From assembly GCA_963854835.1 (NCBI GenBank), contig OY978525.1:28109253-28173252 (forward strand): a stretch of 64,000 nucleotides of DNA, read 5' to 3'. Below, in pieces: positions 24,801 to 36,800 of this stretch; the first letter of the stretch is position 1, and every line of letters starts with the position of its first letter. This DNA is from Megamerina dolium (lineage: Eukaryota > Arthropoda > Insecta > Diptera > Megamerinidae). Made by a program: the position numbers and the translations under genes. The notes under the pieces were generated by a model. The model saw only the letters and a list, made by a program, of their open reading frames with translations, was not told the origin of the DNA and did not search any database.

Positions 24801-27800
24801 TGGGGTCCCATCTGGGGGACCCCAGATGGGACCCCAGAGGGACCGTAGAGGGGGACCCTCTTACAAAAATTTATGGTTTTGCAAAATTCGTTGCCTTCAT
24901 TGCTTGCAATCGGCTCAAGAGGGGTTATTCCTATAATCGGCCCCAAATTATTTGATTTTTCAAACATTTTCCCGATACATATTTACTCGCTATCCACCCC
25001 TTCGGGAGGGCTTCCCTACAAATTGATATTTTTTCATATAAAGCATCGCCAGCACTCCAAAGCTATTCCATAGATATATCATATAAAGTACAGGGTGGAC
25101 CATATGTTGGTCCTTTTCATAAAAAACACACTTTTTGCATGGTAACTCAAAAATCTTTATTAATTATGAAAGATGGGTCGATGTAATTTATATATGAAAA
25201 ATAATATCGTTCATTTGTCCATCATGGCTTCGATTGCAGGTCATCATGCGAACATCAAAATTTTCGATGACTGTTCCAATAAAAGCGGTTGAATGACGTC
25301 AATAAGTGAAGTGTTTCACGCCTGGTCTGGCATGTCGCTCTGTCTTATTGGAACCGACAAATAACAACAATAGCTGCCCTGTATTACTTTAGATAAATAA
25401 AATGTACTGCCGACCCTTATTACTTTTTTTTTATTTTATGTTTCTTTTTTTCAGAACATACTTACTCCTATATCCATAGGGAGACTCTTCTAAAAAACTG
25501 ATCCTTTTTTTTCCCAGTTTCAAGGGGTTAACGCTAGAGGTGGAAAATTTATGATTTATTTTAATGAAATTTTTTCGACGAAAAATAATTAAATAGGGTC
25601 TCTACTATGGTATATCTTAACCCTCTTGTGGCGACTCCTGCGCAGTTGGAGAGTTATTTGTCAAATTTCCACATTCTGCCCCTAGCATTTTGTGGCTTAG
25701 GTATGTTTTACGCAAACTTGCATAATTGGGTATTGCATTACAAATTCACTATATTGTCTGTCTGCCTATAACACTATCCCATATCTACTGTAGATGTATT
25801 TATGTAGGTTATTAGTATAGAATGACTAGCTTGTAGTAAAAAAGTAGCTTCAAACTATTTTTTTTTGCATTGAGGTGGGGTGAAAAATGACTTCGCAACA
25901 TATAGGGGCTGTCGTCCCTATGTGTGTGGTGTATCCACTAAAAAACTCCGTCCTCCTCTCCTGGATTCTTTACCTGCCCCGGGACTACTATTGCATTACT
26001 TCGGGGCAGGAGATCCAAGATGGCGTCCTGAGAAGGACTCCAATTCTGTTTACTCTCCTTACGTCCAGGGTCGCCATTCTATTTTATAATATTTGTGTCG
26101 TTGATGTGCAATTGTTGCAGGGTTATGTCGTAGTAGTATTATGTTACGTCAGGTGGATGTTCAGGAACTCTCCATTTCTCGCCGTTTCTTTTTAATCACG
26201 TTTTCGACAAAGTTTGCTGTCGCATTCCAATTTTCTTCGTTTGACATCATTTTCTCTATGATATTTCCAGTCGTGTATGCTCCGATTACCCGTTTTATCG
26301 CATATCTTTCATTACGCCACCTTTCACATTTATAAAACGTGTGTTCTCCGTCGTCAAATTCTGTGTCGCAATATATAAATCGTAGTTGGTCTGATTTCAC
26401 CATACGATGCACATATTTTTTAAAGTAGCCATGACTGGATAGAAACTGCGTGAGGTAATAATCTTCACCGTACATTCTTTGAGTCCATTCTCTAAGGTCG
26501 GGTATTAACTTCGCTCTCCATCTTCCGCTTGGTTCGGTGTTCCATCTTGCTTGCCACATATGTATGGTTCGTCGTCTCGCTTCTTGGGTGCTTAGGCCCG
26601 GCAGCTTCATATTTTTTGCTTTCCAATTTTGTCTGCGTTCCTCAGCTAACACGTCTATGTTTGTGTATATTTGTTATGCCTCAGGCTGAGGCATAACAAA
26701 TTCAATATCGAAAAGATTTTTCTTTCGAACGGTACCCACCTGTTGGCAAGCAATTGGCAATTCTTCCGGCAGTAACAAATTTGCCATGGAAAGCCTCTAA
26801 AAGAACTCTGTGACAAAGCTCAGAAAAAGTGATGTCGCAAGAGTTCTGTTCGGTCCATCTGAGACTGTTGAAAGCATTGCGGATGTCCAGGGTTGCAAGC
26901 AATACTATCTGCTTCGAGTATTGGTTTCCACGTTGAGCGATTTCTACACTCTCTATCACGTCTTGAATGGCTCCTAATGTTGACATGCCGGCTTTAGAAC
27001 CGTGTTGTCGGTCGAAAAGGCCGCCGCTGTGTTCTATCGCCTCGGTAAAAAGGTATTTGATAATCTTTTCAAGGAGTTTCCCTGCTCTGTCAAGCATACA
27101 GAGTGGCCTGTATGCAGAAGCAGTGGACGGATCCCCCTTGCCTTTTCTAATCAGCACTACCTTCTGCGTTTTCCAAATTTCGGGAAAGACTCCTTCTTTC
27201 AAAAAGGCATTGTACATGTTAAGCAATGTATGTGGCCGTTCGGTCATCAAAACTTTCAACACCTCCGCAGATATTCCGTCAGGTCCAGGCGCTTTATTGG
27301 TTTTTAGTCCTCTGCTGTGAACGGTGGCCGAATTCGGCTGTTAGATATTCAGGCTCTTCTAACAAAGGCTCATGCGTAGGGAACAGAGTGTTCACTATCT
27401 TGCTAATCACGTCGCATGTCATTTCAATCGCAGGTGAGTTTGCTCCAAGTTTCTTCATCGTAATTTTATAACTCAGTCCCCAGGGCTCCGAACCATTAAA
27501 TTTACTAATTCTAAGGAAGCAGCAACTAGTTTCACTTTTATCCATTTTCCTTTGTAAGAATCGGTGTCGGTGATGTCGTAGTAGATTCATTACTGGTTCA
27601 TTTATACATTACCCATGGAACAGTTATTTCACTAGTGCATTTATTGTTTGAACATTTTTGTGTATATTTTTTTTAAAAGCTAAACCAGCGTATCAAAACA
27701 ACAAAGTTTCTCTACTTACCGAACTAGGACATTTATCGCAGCCATAGTTATAGTGCAGGGTAATGGTATACATTGGTATGGTTGGTATTACGATTGATTT

Positions 27801-30800
27801 GCTGTGATATATTTTATTTGTATTTTTATTTATATCTAGTTAACATTATTTACTTTCTACTTATTATTTATTTTCTAGGTATTTTTTCTTGCTGTTTTTT
27901 CAATGTAATAGCAGAAGAAAATAAATATTTCACTTATATTTTATTTTATGCAAATATTGAATCTGTAATTGGTGCCAATGTTTTTGTTTCTGTTTTTACC
28001 CATTTTTATTATACTTATCCTATTCTATTCTATTCTCGTTTATATTTAATCATTGTGTCATTAGTATTTAAAATAGCTTGACAAGTCTGCCATTGATTAT
28101 GTGATTTAAGTAAAAGTGACCATGTATTTTATGTATTTTATGTAAAACATGTATCTATTTAAATGCCGGCCAAAAGTTTTTTCTTTTTTTGTTTGGGCAT
28201 AACCTTTTACTGAATCATTTTTATACCGTCGAATCATATCTCATCTCACAGAGAAATACAATAATTTGTAAAACAATTCATGTCGTCACCTTGTTTATTT
28301 TTAAAAATTTCGTCAATATATAATCTGAATTTTTTAATCAATATGTACTTAATTTATTTTGTACGATTAACATATTGTTTTTTAAAAATTTCATATTTTA
28401 TTGTAGATGCAAGTTAGTTATAGCAGCCATTTTCATAATTAAAGCATAATAGAAATGTTAGAAAAAATATAATTATAAATAGTGATTCGGTTGTTTGTTC
28501 GGAAACATTTGTTTTTAACGTGGTTTGCTATTTGCAAGTTTCCAGTTTGTTTTGATTTTTTTTGCATGTTTGTCTTTTCTTTGGCTTGTGTCTTATTATT
28601 GTTATTGTTTATTTTTATTTTATAGTAAATAAGCTTTCCAAAAATGGATGCGTTTCAAATTGCGCTTTATTTTTCATTCGCCACACTTTATATTGCAATC
28701 AACCATTTGAAAACATACTTTTGTATGCGGGTTAGGTGTGGTTTTCATCCGATTCTACCCATTTTCTAACTTGTCCATACATTAGTGTTTATAATCGTAT
28801 ACACAGAGTTTCAACTCAATAGCTTTATATTTTCGTGCAAAAATTATGAAATCATACATAGGGTAGCTTATATTTGTCTGACAGATAGGCGAGGTTTTAA
28901 TCCGATTTTGTCCGTTCACAAACTTGAACACACATTAGTAAATATAATCGTGTATGCCGATTTTTAGAGTGGTAGCTATATATTTTCGTGCGAAAAGCGT
29001 GAAAACAAGCATTTAAAAACATACTTTTGTATGGGGGGTAGGTGTATTGATCATACTTAGGAAATGTAATCGTGTATACCGAGTTTCAGCTCAATAAGTA
29101 TATATTTTGGACCGAGAAATGTGAAAACAAACATTTGAAAACAGCCTTTTGTTGGTAAAAATAATCTTATGTGTCAATTTTAAGGTAGATAGAAACACAC
29201 ATATTGCAAAATGGACTTGGGTGCTATTACTCAAAAATTAACTTTTTTCATACCTGTGACGTTTTCCTTTAAGTCAAAATACCCATGATTTTGTGAGCGG
29301 AGTTTTTAAAAAAGAATACTAAAAATTTTTCGAAAAATTATTAAGACAAAACTGAAACTTTTGGGTGAATTGTGATAAAATCTTTCTTCCTAAATATTGG
29401 GTGTACAAGTAACTTTTAAAGGATTTTTTTCCTGTCTTTGAGGCTTTATTTTCCAAAATTGCTACAATATATTTTATGCAAAGTATTTTCCTTTAGAAGC
29501 TACAACTTTTTCCCCATCTTAAAGAGAGCGCATAGAATAGGGAGCCAATAGAACCGATCATCTTTTGTCAGAGAGGGGTAATGTCTGGACTAAATGGCGG
29601 GTGGGGTGAGATTTCCCATCCGCTATTTTCCAAGTTTAAATCTGGCTTCAATTTGATGAGTTGTTGTTGTTGGTAGTTTTCCGCAATAATGGTGTCAGTT
29701 TTAGCAGCACGTAATACACCATACCCTTCTGCTTCCACCATATATACAGCATAACTTTCGAACTGTGGATATTCAGCTTTGGAGTCAATTTGGGTCTCAC
29801 ATATGACTTTTCGCATTTCGGCTTGTCGTAATAAATCCATTTTTTGTCGCCAGTAACTATACGATCCAAAAAAGCTTACCTTTGTACTGTTGAAGCAGCA
29901 TTTCAGACATGCAAAATCGCCTTTCGATGTCTTTTGGTGCAGCTCATATGGAACCCTTCAAAATTAAGGTATAATATTGGGTGTTGGTAAAAGTTCGGTA
30001 ACAAATTGTCGGAAGATGGCTCTAAAATGTAACATCTTTGGTAATATTAATTACATATAGCTATAGCTTGTTTGAAAGGTGACATTTTAAGCTTCATTTT
30101 GTTAGGAGACATCATTAAAATCGTATTATTCTGCGAAAAGTCATCTACGTTTAAATATAAGTGTAAATTCGGGACATTATCATCGTATTTTGCTTTTGTA
30201 TTATAGAAAAGGTAAGAATGCGTAGCAAGCTGCTGAAGAAATTTGTGAAGTTTACGTTGACGACGTTGTAACTAGAAAAACAACAACTAAGAGGTTTTTT
30301 CGTTTTCGATCTGATAATTTTGATGTTAAAAATGCACCTCGCTTTAGTCGACCAATCACTGAAAAATGTCTTGAACAAAATTTACGAAGGTCGGCACATA
30401 AGCAGCGTGGACGTTGCTAGAGAACTTGGCATTCATCACTCAACAATTATCAATCATGTGAAGAAAGCTGGATAAATAAAGAAGCTCGATGTGTGGGTGC
30501 CACAGTGAATTGGGATTCACTGCTAAAACGGAACGAAACCAAAATCATTCTGAAGCGAATGATTCCGGGCGATGAAAAGTGGATCAAGTACGACACTTAT
30601 GTTCGTAAACGGTGGCAAAACCAGAACTGACACACTGACACAGAAAGTTACTGCTGTGTTTCTGGTGGGATTGCAAGGGAAGTGTTCATTATAAGCTTCA
30701 ACAACCTGATTATACGATTGATTCTGATCTCTACTCTCAATAATTAACGAGATGGAAGCGAGCAATTCAATTAAAACGGCCAGAATTGATTAACAGAAAA

Positions 30801-33800
30801 GGTGTGTGTTCCGTCATGACAACGCCAGACCACACACATCTTTGATGACCCGGCAGAAACTGAGAGAGATTGATTGGGAATTTCTGTTTGTTTGTTTCAA
30901 CCTCTGCAGAACTCTCTTAATGGTGTCAATTTTAATTCCTTAGAGTCCTGCAAAAAGCATTTGGATCAGTTTTTGCTCAGAAAACCCAGAAGTTCTATAC
31001 AGCTTTATCCCAAAAATGGCAAAAGGTTATCGATCGAAAAAGTACATATTTGGTTTAACAAAGCACGTTTCAAATATAAGAAAGAAGTGTTTCCTTTTCG
31101 GTCAAATTTGTAACCGATCTTTTTCAATCACCATAGTTGCCACATTATCCGATGCAATTTAATACTATTAACGAACTCTGTAGAAAATCCTTTAAAACTT
31201 ACTTGTACACCCAATATTTTTCACCCAATAAAAATTCATATTATAAATCAATCACCTGAGAAGCTTTGTTATGGTTGGATTCGCGTGCCTCTAATCAACG
31301 CAACTGTTAATAATTTAATATTGAAATTATTGATGCATGTATATTCTCATGTATTAGAGAATTGTTCATATTATTATATTCATATTTAGCATCGTTTTAT
31401 ATTCAGTGAAATATGAGTGTTAGCGAGAACATTTTTAAGGGTCTTTTCATATAGATAACCTTCGTTATGTGTGACATTTGAGATCGTCATATATTTAATT
31501 ACCATGTTATACTCGACTGTGTAACTTTACAATAATTTGTAAATGTAAATTATAGAGTAAACAGATACTGTTGTATTGTGAAAGTTTGATTATGAGTGTA
31601 CACAGGTGTTAAAAATAATATTGTATATACAGTTATGTGAAAAATAATAAGGACAGAGACGCGTCAAAACGAAACTTCAATACAATCTAAGTAAGCCGAG
31701 CAAATTGCTTCCAGTTAACGGTATATTATCGTCACTCACTATTTCCAAAAACAAGTTCCGTTACAAAAATGCAAAGTATTTGCACACATTTTGTTAAAAG
31801 TCATTCCGTGTTCAACAAAGCCAGTGTACGGTTGTGCGAATTAATAAGGACATTGTGTCGTTTCAAAACAATATCGTAAATATATTTACTAAAACTTGTT
31901 TTTTTTCAGAGATAAGGTAAGAATACTACTTTTAGTTTTAATACCAATCAATTAGAGCTTGGCTTTTTTCCTTATTGGATAGATATGGGAAAGGGTAAGC
32001 ACTGCGATCTGAAAACTGGAGAACACATTAAAAATTTGGTCAAACAGGGGAATTCGTATAGAAAAGTGGCGGAATTTCTCAAAATTTCCAAAACAATGGT
32101 GGAGAACGCAGTTAAGAGGGTTCCCCAGAGTGAAACGCGTGGCAGAAAGCCAAAAATTACACTGTCAGTCAAAAAAAATATAATGCGCTGCGTTAAGAAG
32201 AATCCGTTTATCTCATCCAAACAAATTAAAAGTGAGTTGAATATTGATGTCGATCCATCAACTATTCGCAAAGTGCTTATAAAGGAAAACTTCAAGTCTC
32301 GAAGCCCGAGAAAAGTGTCTATGCTATCCAAAAGGAACGTGCAACAAAGACTAAAGTTTGCTGATGAACATGTGTGTTGGTCTAAAGAAAAATGGCGTAA
32401 CATTCTTTGGTCAGACGAGACAAAAATAAACTTGTTTAATTCAGATCGAGGTATTCATCACGTAAGAAGACCTCCAAACACAGCCTATAATCCTAAATAT
32501 ACAATAAAGACCGTTAAACATTGCGGCGGGAACATTATGGTCTGGGGATCATTTTCATACAATGGTGTGGGGCCGCTCCATCGCATACAGGGCACTATGA
32601 AGGCAACAGATTATGTTGCAATTCTTCACGATTGTATGCTAACGTACGCTGAAGATAATATGCCACTTAGGTGGATATTTCAGCAAGACAATGACCCCAA
32701 ACACACGGCGAAGTGTATAAAAGAGTGGTTTGGGGTCAACAAATTACTGTGATGGAGATCTAAACCCCATCGAAAATTTGTGGAATACAGTAAAAGCGTC
32801 AATAAGAGGAAAGTGTCCAAGTAACAGCGACGAGCTTTGGCAACTTATTCAAGATTCATGGAACGCAATTCCGCTTTCCGTCTGCAAAAACCTAGTTGAT
32901 TCCATGCCGAAGCGATGTCGATCAGTTTTAAACAACCGAGGATTTTCGACGAAGTATTAAACAAATTAGAAATGAATTTTAACAGAGACGAATGTAAACT
33001 AGTTTCTTTTTTTTATTTGATATTGTTAATTTTTAATTAAAACAAGAAGTGTCCTTATTTTTTTTCACATGCCAAAATCGCACCTAATGTTAAAGATGAA
33101 AATAAATTTCAACAGTTTGCCATATCTGGCTAAAACTAAACAAAAAACTTTTCTTTAATTTGTTCGCAATAAATTAGTTCAGTTAACACCCTGTAATTTC
33201 CCCACATTTCTGCGTCCGCATCAAGTTCGTTAACTGCATGCCACTGTCCTTATTATTTTTCACATAACTGTATGTAGACTGACATTATAATGAGTGTAAT
33301 ATGAAAATGATAAGACCATGAAATTGTTGATTCATCATAAATAAATAAATAAATAAATAAATAAATATTCCTTCTTTTACTTTTGCCTTCTCTTACAGAT
33401 TCTACAACACATTATAGAACAACACATTTGACATCCAAAACACATCTCAATAGTTGCACTTGTTCCTATGGTCTTGGACGAACCTTAAATTCATATAGTT
33501 CACAAGTATTGTCAAAGCATACAGCCGTTCTGAGCACTGTCGTAGACAATGAAAGAACACGACAATATACATTACCACTCTATAATGGTGCACGAGGATT
33601 CCATATCAATCAGCGATTGTATGAGAATCCTTCATCCAAAGTGGAGGCCACAGTACAGACAATGAAAAATAAACAGAAAGAGAAAGTGGAGGAAATCTTA
33701 AAAGAAGCAGCCAGCAGTAATGTTGAGAGTTCAGCAGTGATACCGGTCAAACCACAAGAGGTCGCAAAACAGCCGCCTGTGAAGAAACCGCTAAAAACAC

Positions 33801-36800
33801 GTATCTGGGAGGAAATTGTACATTACTATCATGGTTTCCGTTTGCTCTTTGTTGATATAAACATCTGTCGTAAGCTACTCTGGCGTGTACTCAATGGCAA
33901 TACGTTGACACGGCGAGAGAATAAATTGCTCGTACGCACAACATCCGATCTTTTCCGCCTCATACCATTTGCCGTGTTTATTATTGTACCATTTATGGAG
34001 CTGTTGCTGCCGTTCTTTATCAAATTCTTCCCTGGCATGTTGCCATCAACATTCCAGACATCGAAGGATCGTGAAGACAAGCTAAGACAGTCACTGCAAG
34101 TTCGGCTCGAAATGGCAAAGTTCCTACAGAAGACATTGGATGAAATGCCGGTGCAACACAAGGAACACAAAAGTGAGGAGGCCAAACAGTTTTCGGAATT
34201 CTTCCAAAAAATCAAAGATCCCAATGAGTATGTTGCCAGCGATGAAATCATTAAATTTGCTAAACGTTTTGAGGATGAGATCACATTGGATTCATTGTCG
34301 CGCGAACAATTGGCCGCACTGTGCCGTGTGCTCGAATTGAACACAATGGGAACGACGAATTTCTTGCGTTTCCATCTGCGCGTTAAATTACGTTCGTTGG
34401 CCGCCGATGATCGTGTAATTGCACGTGAAGGTGTCAGTGCATTGGATCTGTATGAACTGCAGCAAGCCTGTAAGTCGAGAGGCATGCGTGCTTACGGTCT
34501 CACTGCAGAACGTTTGCGCTCGCAATTGCAAGAATGGATCGATCTATCGCTGAATGAGAAAGTACCACCGACGCTGTTGTTACTCTCGCGTGCCATGCTC
34601 ATCTCCGATGATACGACAACGACCGACAAACTTAAGGAGACAATGCGTGTGCTCTCCGACTCTGTGGCAGCTCAAACCAAGGCAGCCATCGGTGAACGTG
34701 AGGGTAAGATCGACAATAAGACAAAGATTGAGATTATGAAAGAGGAAGAACGTAAAATCAAAGAAGAACGCGAAGAGGAACGCGAAGAGCAAGCAGCAAA
34801 AAGTGCTGATGAACTATTGGACAAGGCACCCGTTATTGAGGCTGGTCCTTCAAAAACACGTATTGCCGATGTAAGGGAAACATTGGCTGCAGAAATTAAA
34901 ACGAAAGAGGAAGAACTTTGCACTGCCATCGAAAAGGAGAAAGAGAAGAGCATTTCATCCAAGGATGTTGAATTACTGTCGGATGCTCTGAAGACGCTCT
35001 CATCCGAACAGAAAATGATGGTTGAAAGGGAGACGATCAAAGATCTAAAAGAAGAGCTTGCTGACTACAAGGAAGATTTACAAGAATTGGATGAAGTTCG
35101 TAATGTGGTAAAGGAACCTGTGCGTGAGAGTCGGGCGGCCAAGATGCTCTTCAAGAAGGTCAACAATATGATAGGTCAACTCGATAAAGTACTCGAAGAT
35201 CTGGAAAAGAAGCATCAAAAACTGCAATCGAAATATGAACTAATTGGAGAACAGACAGAGGCAGAGAAATCCGAAAAAGCCGAAATTAAACGCAAGGGAG
35301 ATGAACTTGTACATATTGATGAATTGGTGAATATAATTAAGAAGGTAAATATATGGGAATTATACTAAAAGCCTATTAAAGTAAGTCAGTACTAACAATA
35401 TTTTTCGTTTTTTGTAGTTGAAGCAAACATCTGATGAGTCGCGACTTGAAAAAATTGAAAGTATCTTGAGCAAACTCGATACAGATAAGGATGGTGTTAT
35501 CACAGTCGATGAAGTTCTAAAAGTAATAGTATAGTTGAGCTATGCTTTAAACGATTTACTAATTGCACATACTTTTTCTTTTGCAACTTTAAGGTCATCG
35601 AGGCTATTGGACGTGATAATGTTAAACTAGATGAGAAACAATTGGAAGATCTGATTACATTGCTCGACAAGGAGGAATTAATTGAAGCAGAGATAAAAAT
35701 TGAAAAAGCTCTTGCTAAAGAGTCGAAATTCAGGGAAACGAAAGAGATGGAAGAGATGCAAAAGAAAATCGATGAAGCTGAAGTGCTAAAGGATAAAGCA
35801 GCTGAAATGAAAGATTCAGCGCCGGAATTAAAAGATAAAGCAGCCGATATGAATGTTGCCGATAAGAAGAACAACTTAATAACAGAGGTAGTGTATTTAC
35901 AAATTGCCACTGCTAGAGATCGATTCTTGCCATTGTACTGCGGATTTAAATGGATTAAGTTTAGACCACCAGATTTCTGTTGGGTTATATTTCGAGAAAT
36001 TAAATATTAAACAGGCCAACAGGCAATACAGATTGATAATTAATTACGTCGCGGATCCAATTATGATTTCCGACTTGCCACGAAATTGTTTCGAAAAATT
36101 CGAAATTCGGAAAAAGTATCATTACTTCTGAATGAATCATAACTTTGGAAGTTTTCCTTGATATTTTCTACATATGGTAAATTGTGTCGGCGGCAAACAA
36201 AAACAATTAATGGGCAATTATGGGGTATTTATCGATTTTCAAGTTCATATTGTAGGGAAGACTATGTATGTATTGCCAGGAAATTTGTTCGGTAGTACAA
36301 ATTATTTGGGGCCTCCCTCCTCTGAAGGTCTTTTGAAGAGCGGCGGGAGCAAAATAAAAACTTGAATTTTGTTCGGCAGCCCCTCTAATGGATAGGAATA
36401 TTGGGCAAATATGTGAAGAATATTTAACATCTCTCAGGGCTATTCGGGATATTTTAATGTATTTTTGAAATTTCATCAGTTTTTTGTTGGGTTAGGGACG
36501 ATATGCGACCTGATCGAGTCAGATCAAATCCGTAGTCGAATTCAGTGATCACAAATCTGCTGGCCAAATACTATTTTCTGTTGGGAGGTGAAGATAGAGA
36601 CATTTATGTTCGGGATACATAAGATAAAGTAAAAAGAAATCCATTATTGTTGCATTATATTAAAGTTTTTATTTAGCATAGTTTGAATGGTCCAATTTAG
36701 GTCAAATATGCACCGTTTTGTTCGATAACTTGTTGCCATTTTGAAGGTAATGTTATAATGCCACTCTCATAGAAAACCTCGTCCCTATTGGCAAAAAACT

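Larger units (their letters stand above)
18951..33398 (+). other. Letm1 first intron, 14.4 kb, packed with transposons
   Basis: This intron separates the presequence exon from the body of Letm1 and holds most of the mobile elements listed below in both orientations. Segments without an assigned element (about 20601-21275, 22332-23103, 23501-24800, 27591-28700, 31216-31629) are AT-rich and show no gene. The acceptor at 33399 is preceded by an (AAAT)n tract at 33340-33365. Confidence 0.75.

Noticed and set aside
33829..34485. 218-residue antisense frame over Letm1
   Set aside because: Complement of the conserved LETM coding exon; Ser/Arg-rich shadow.
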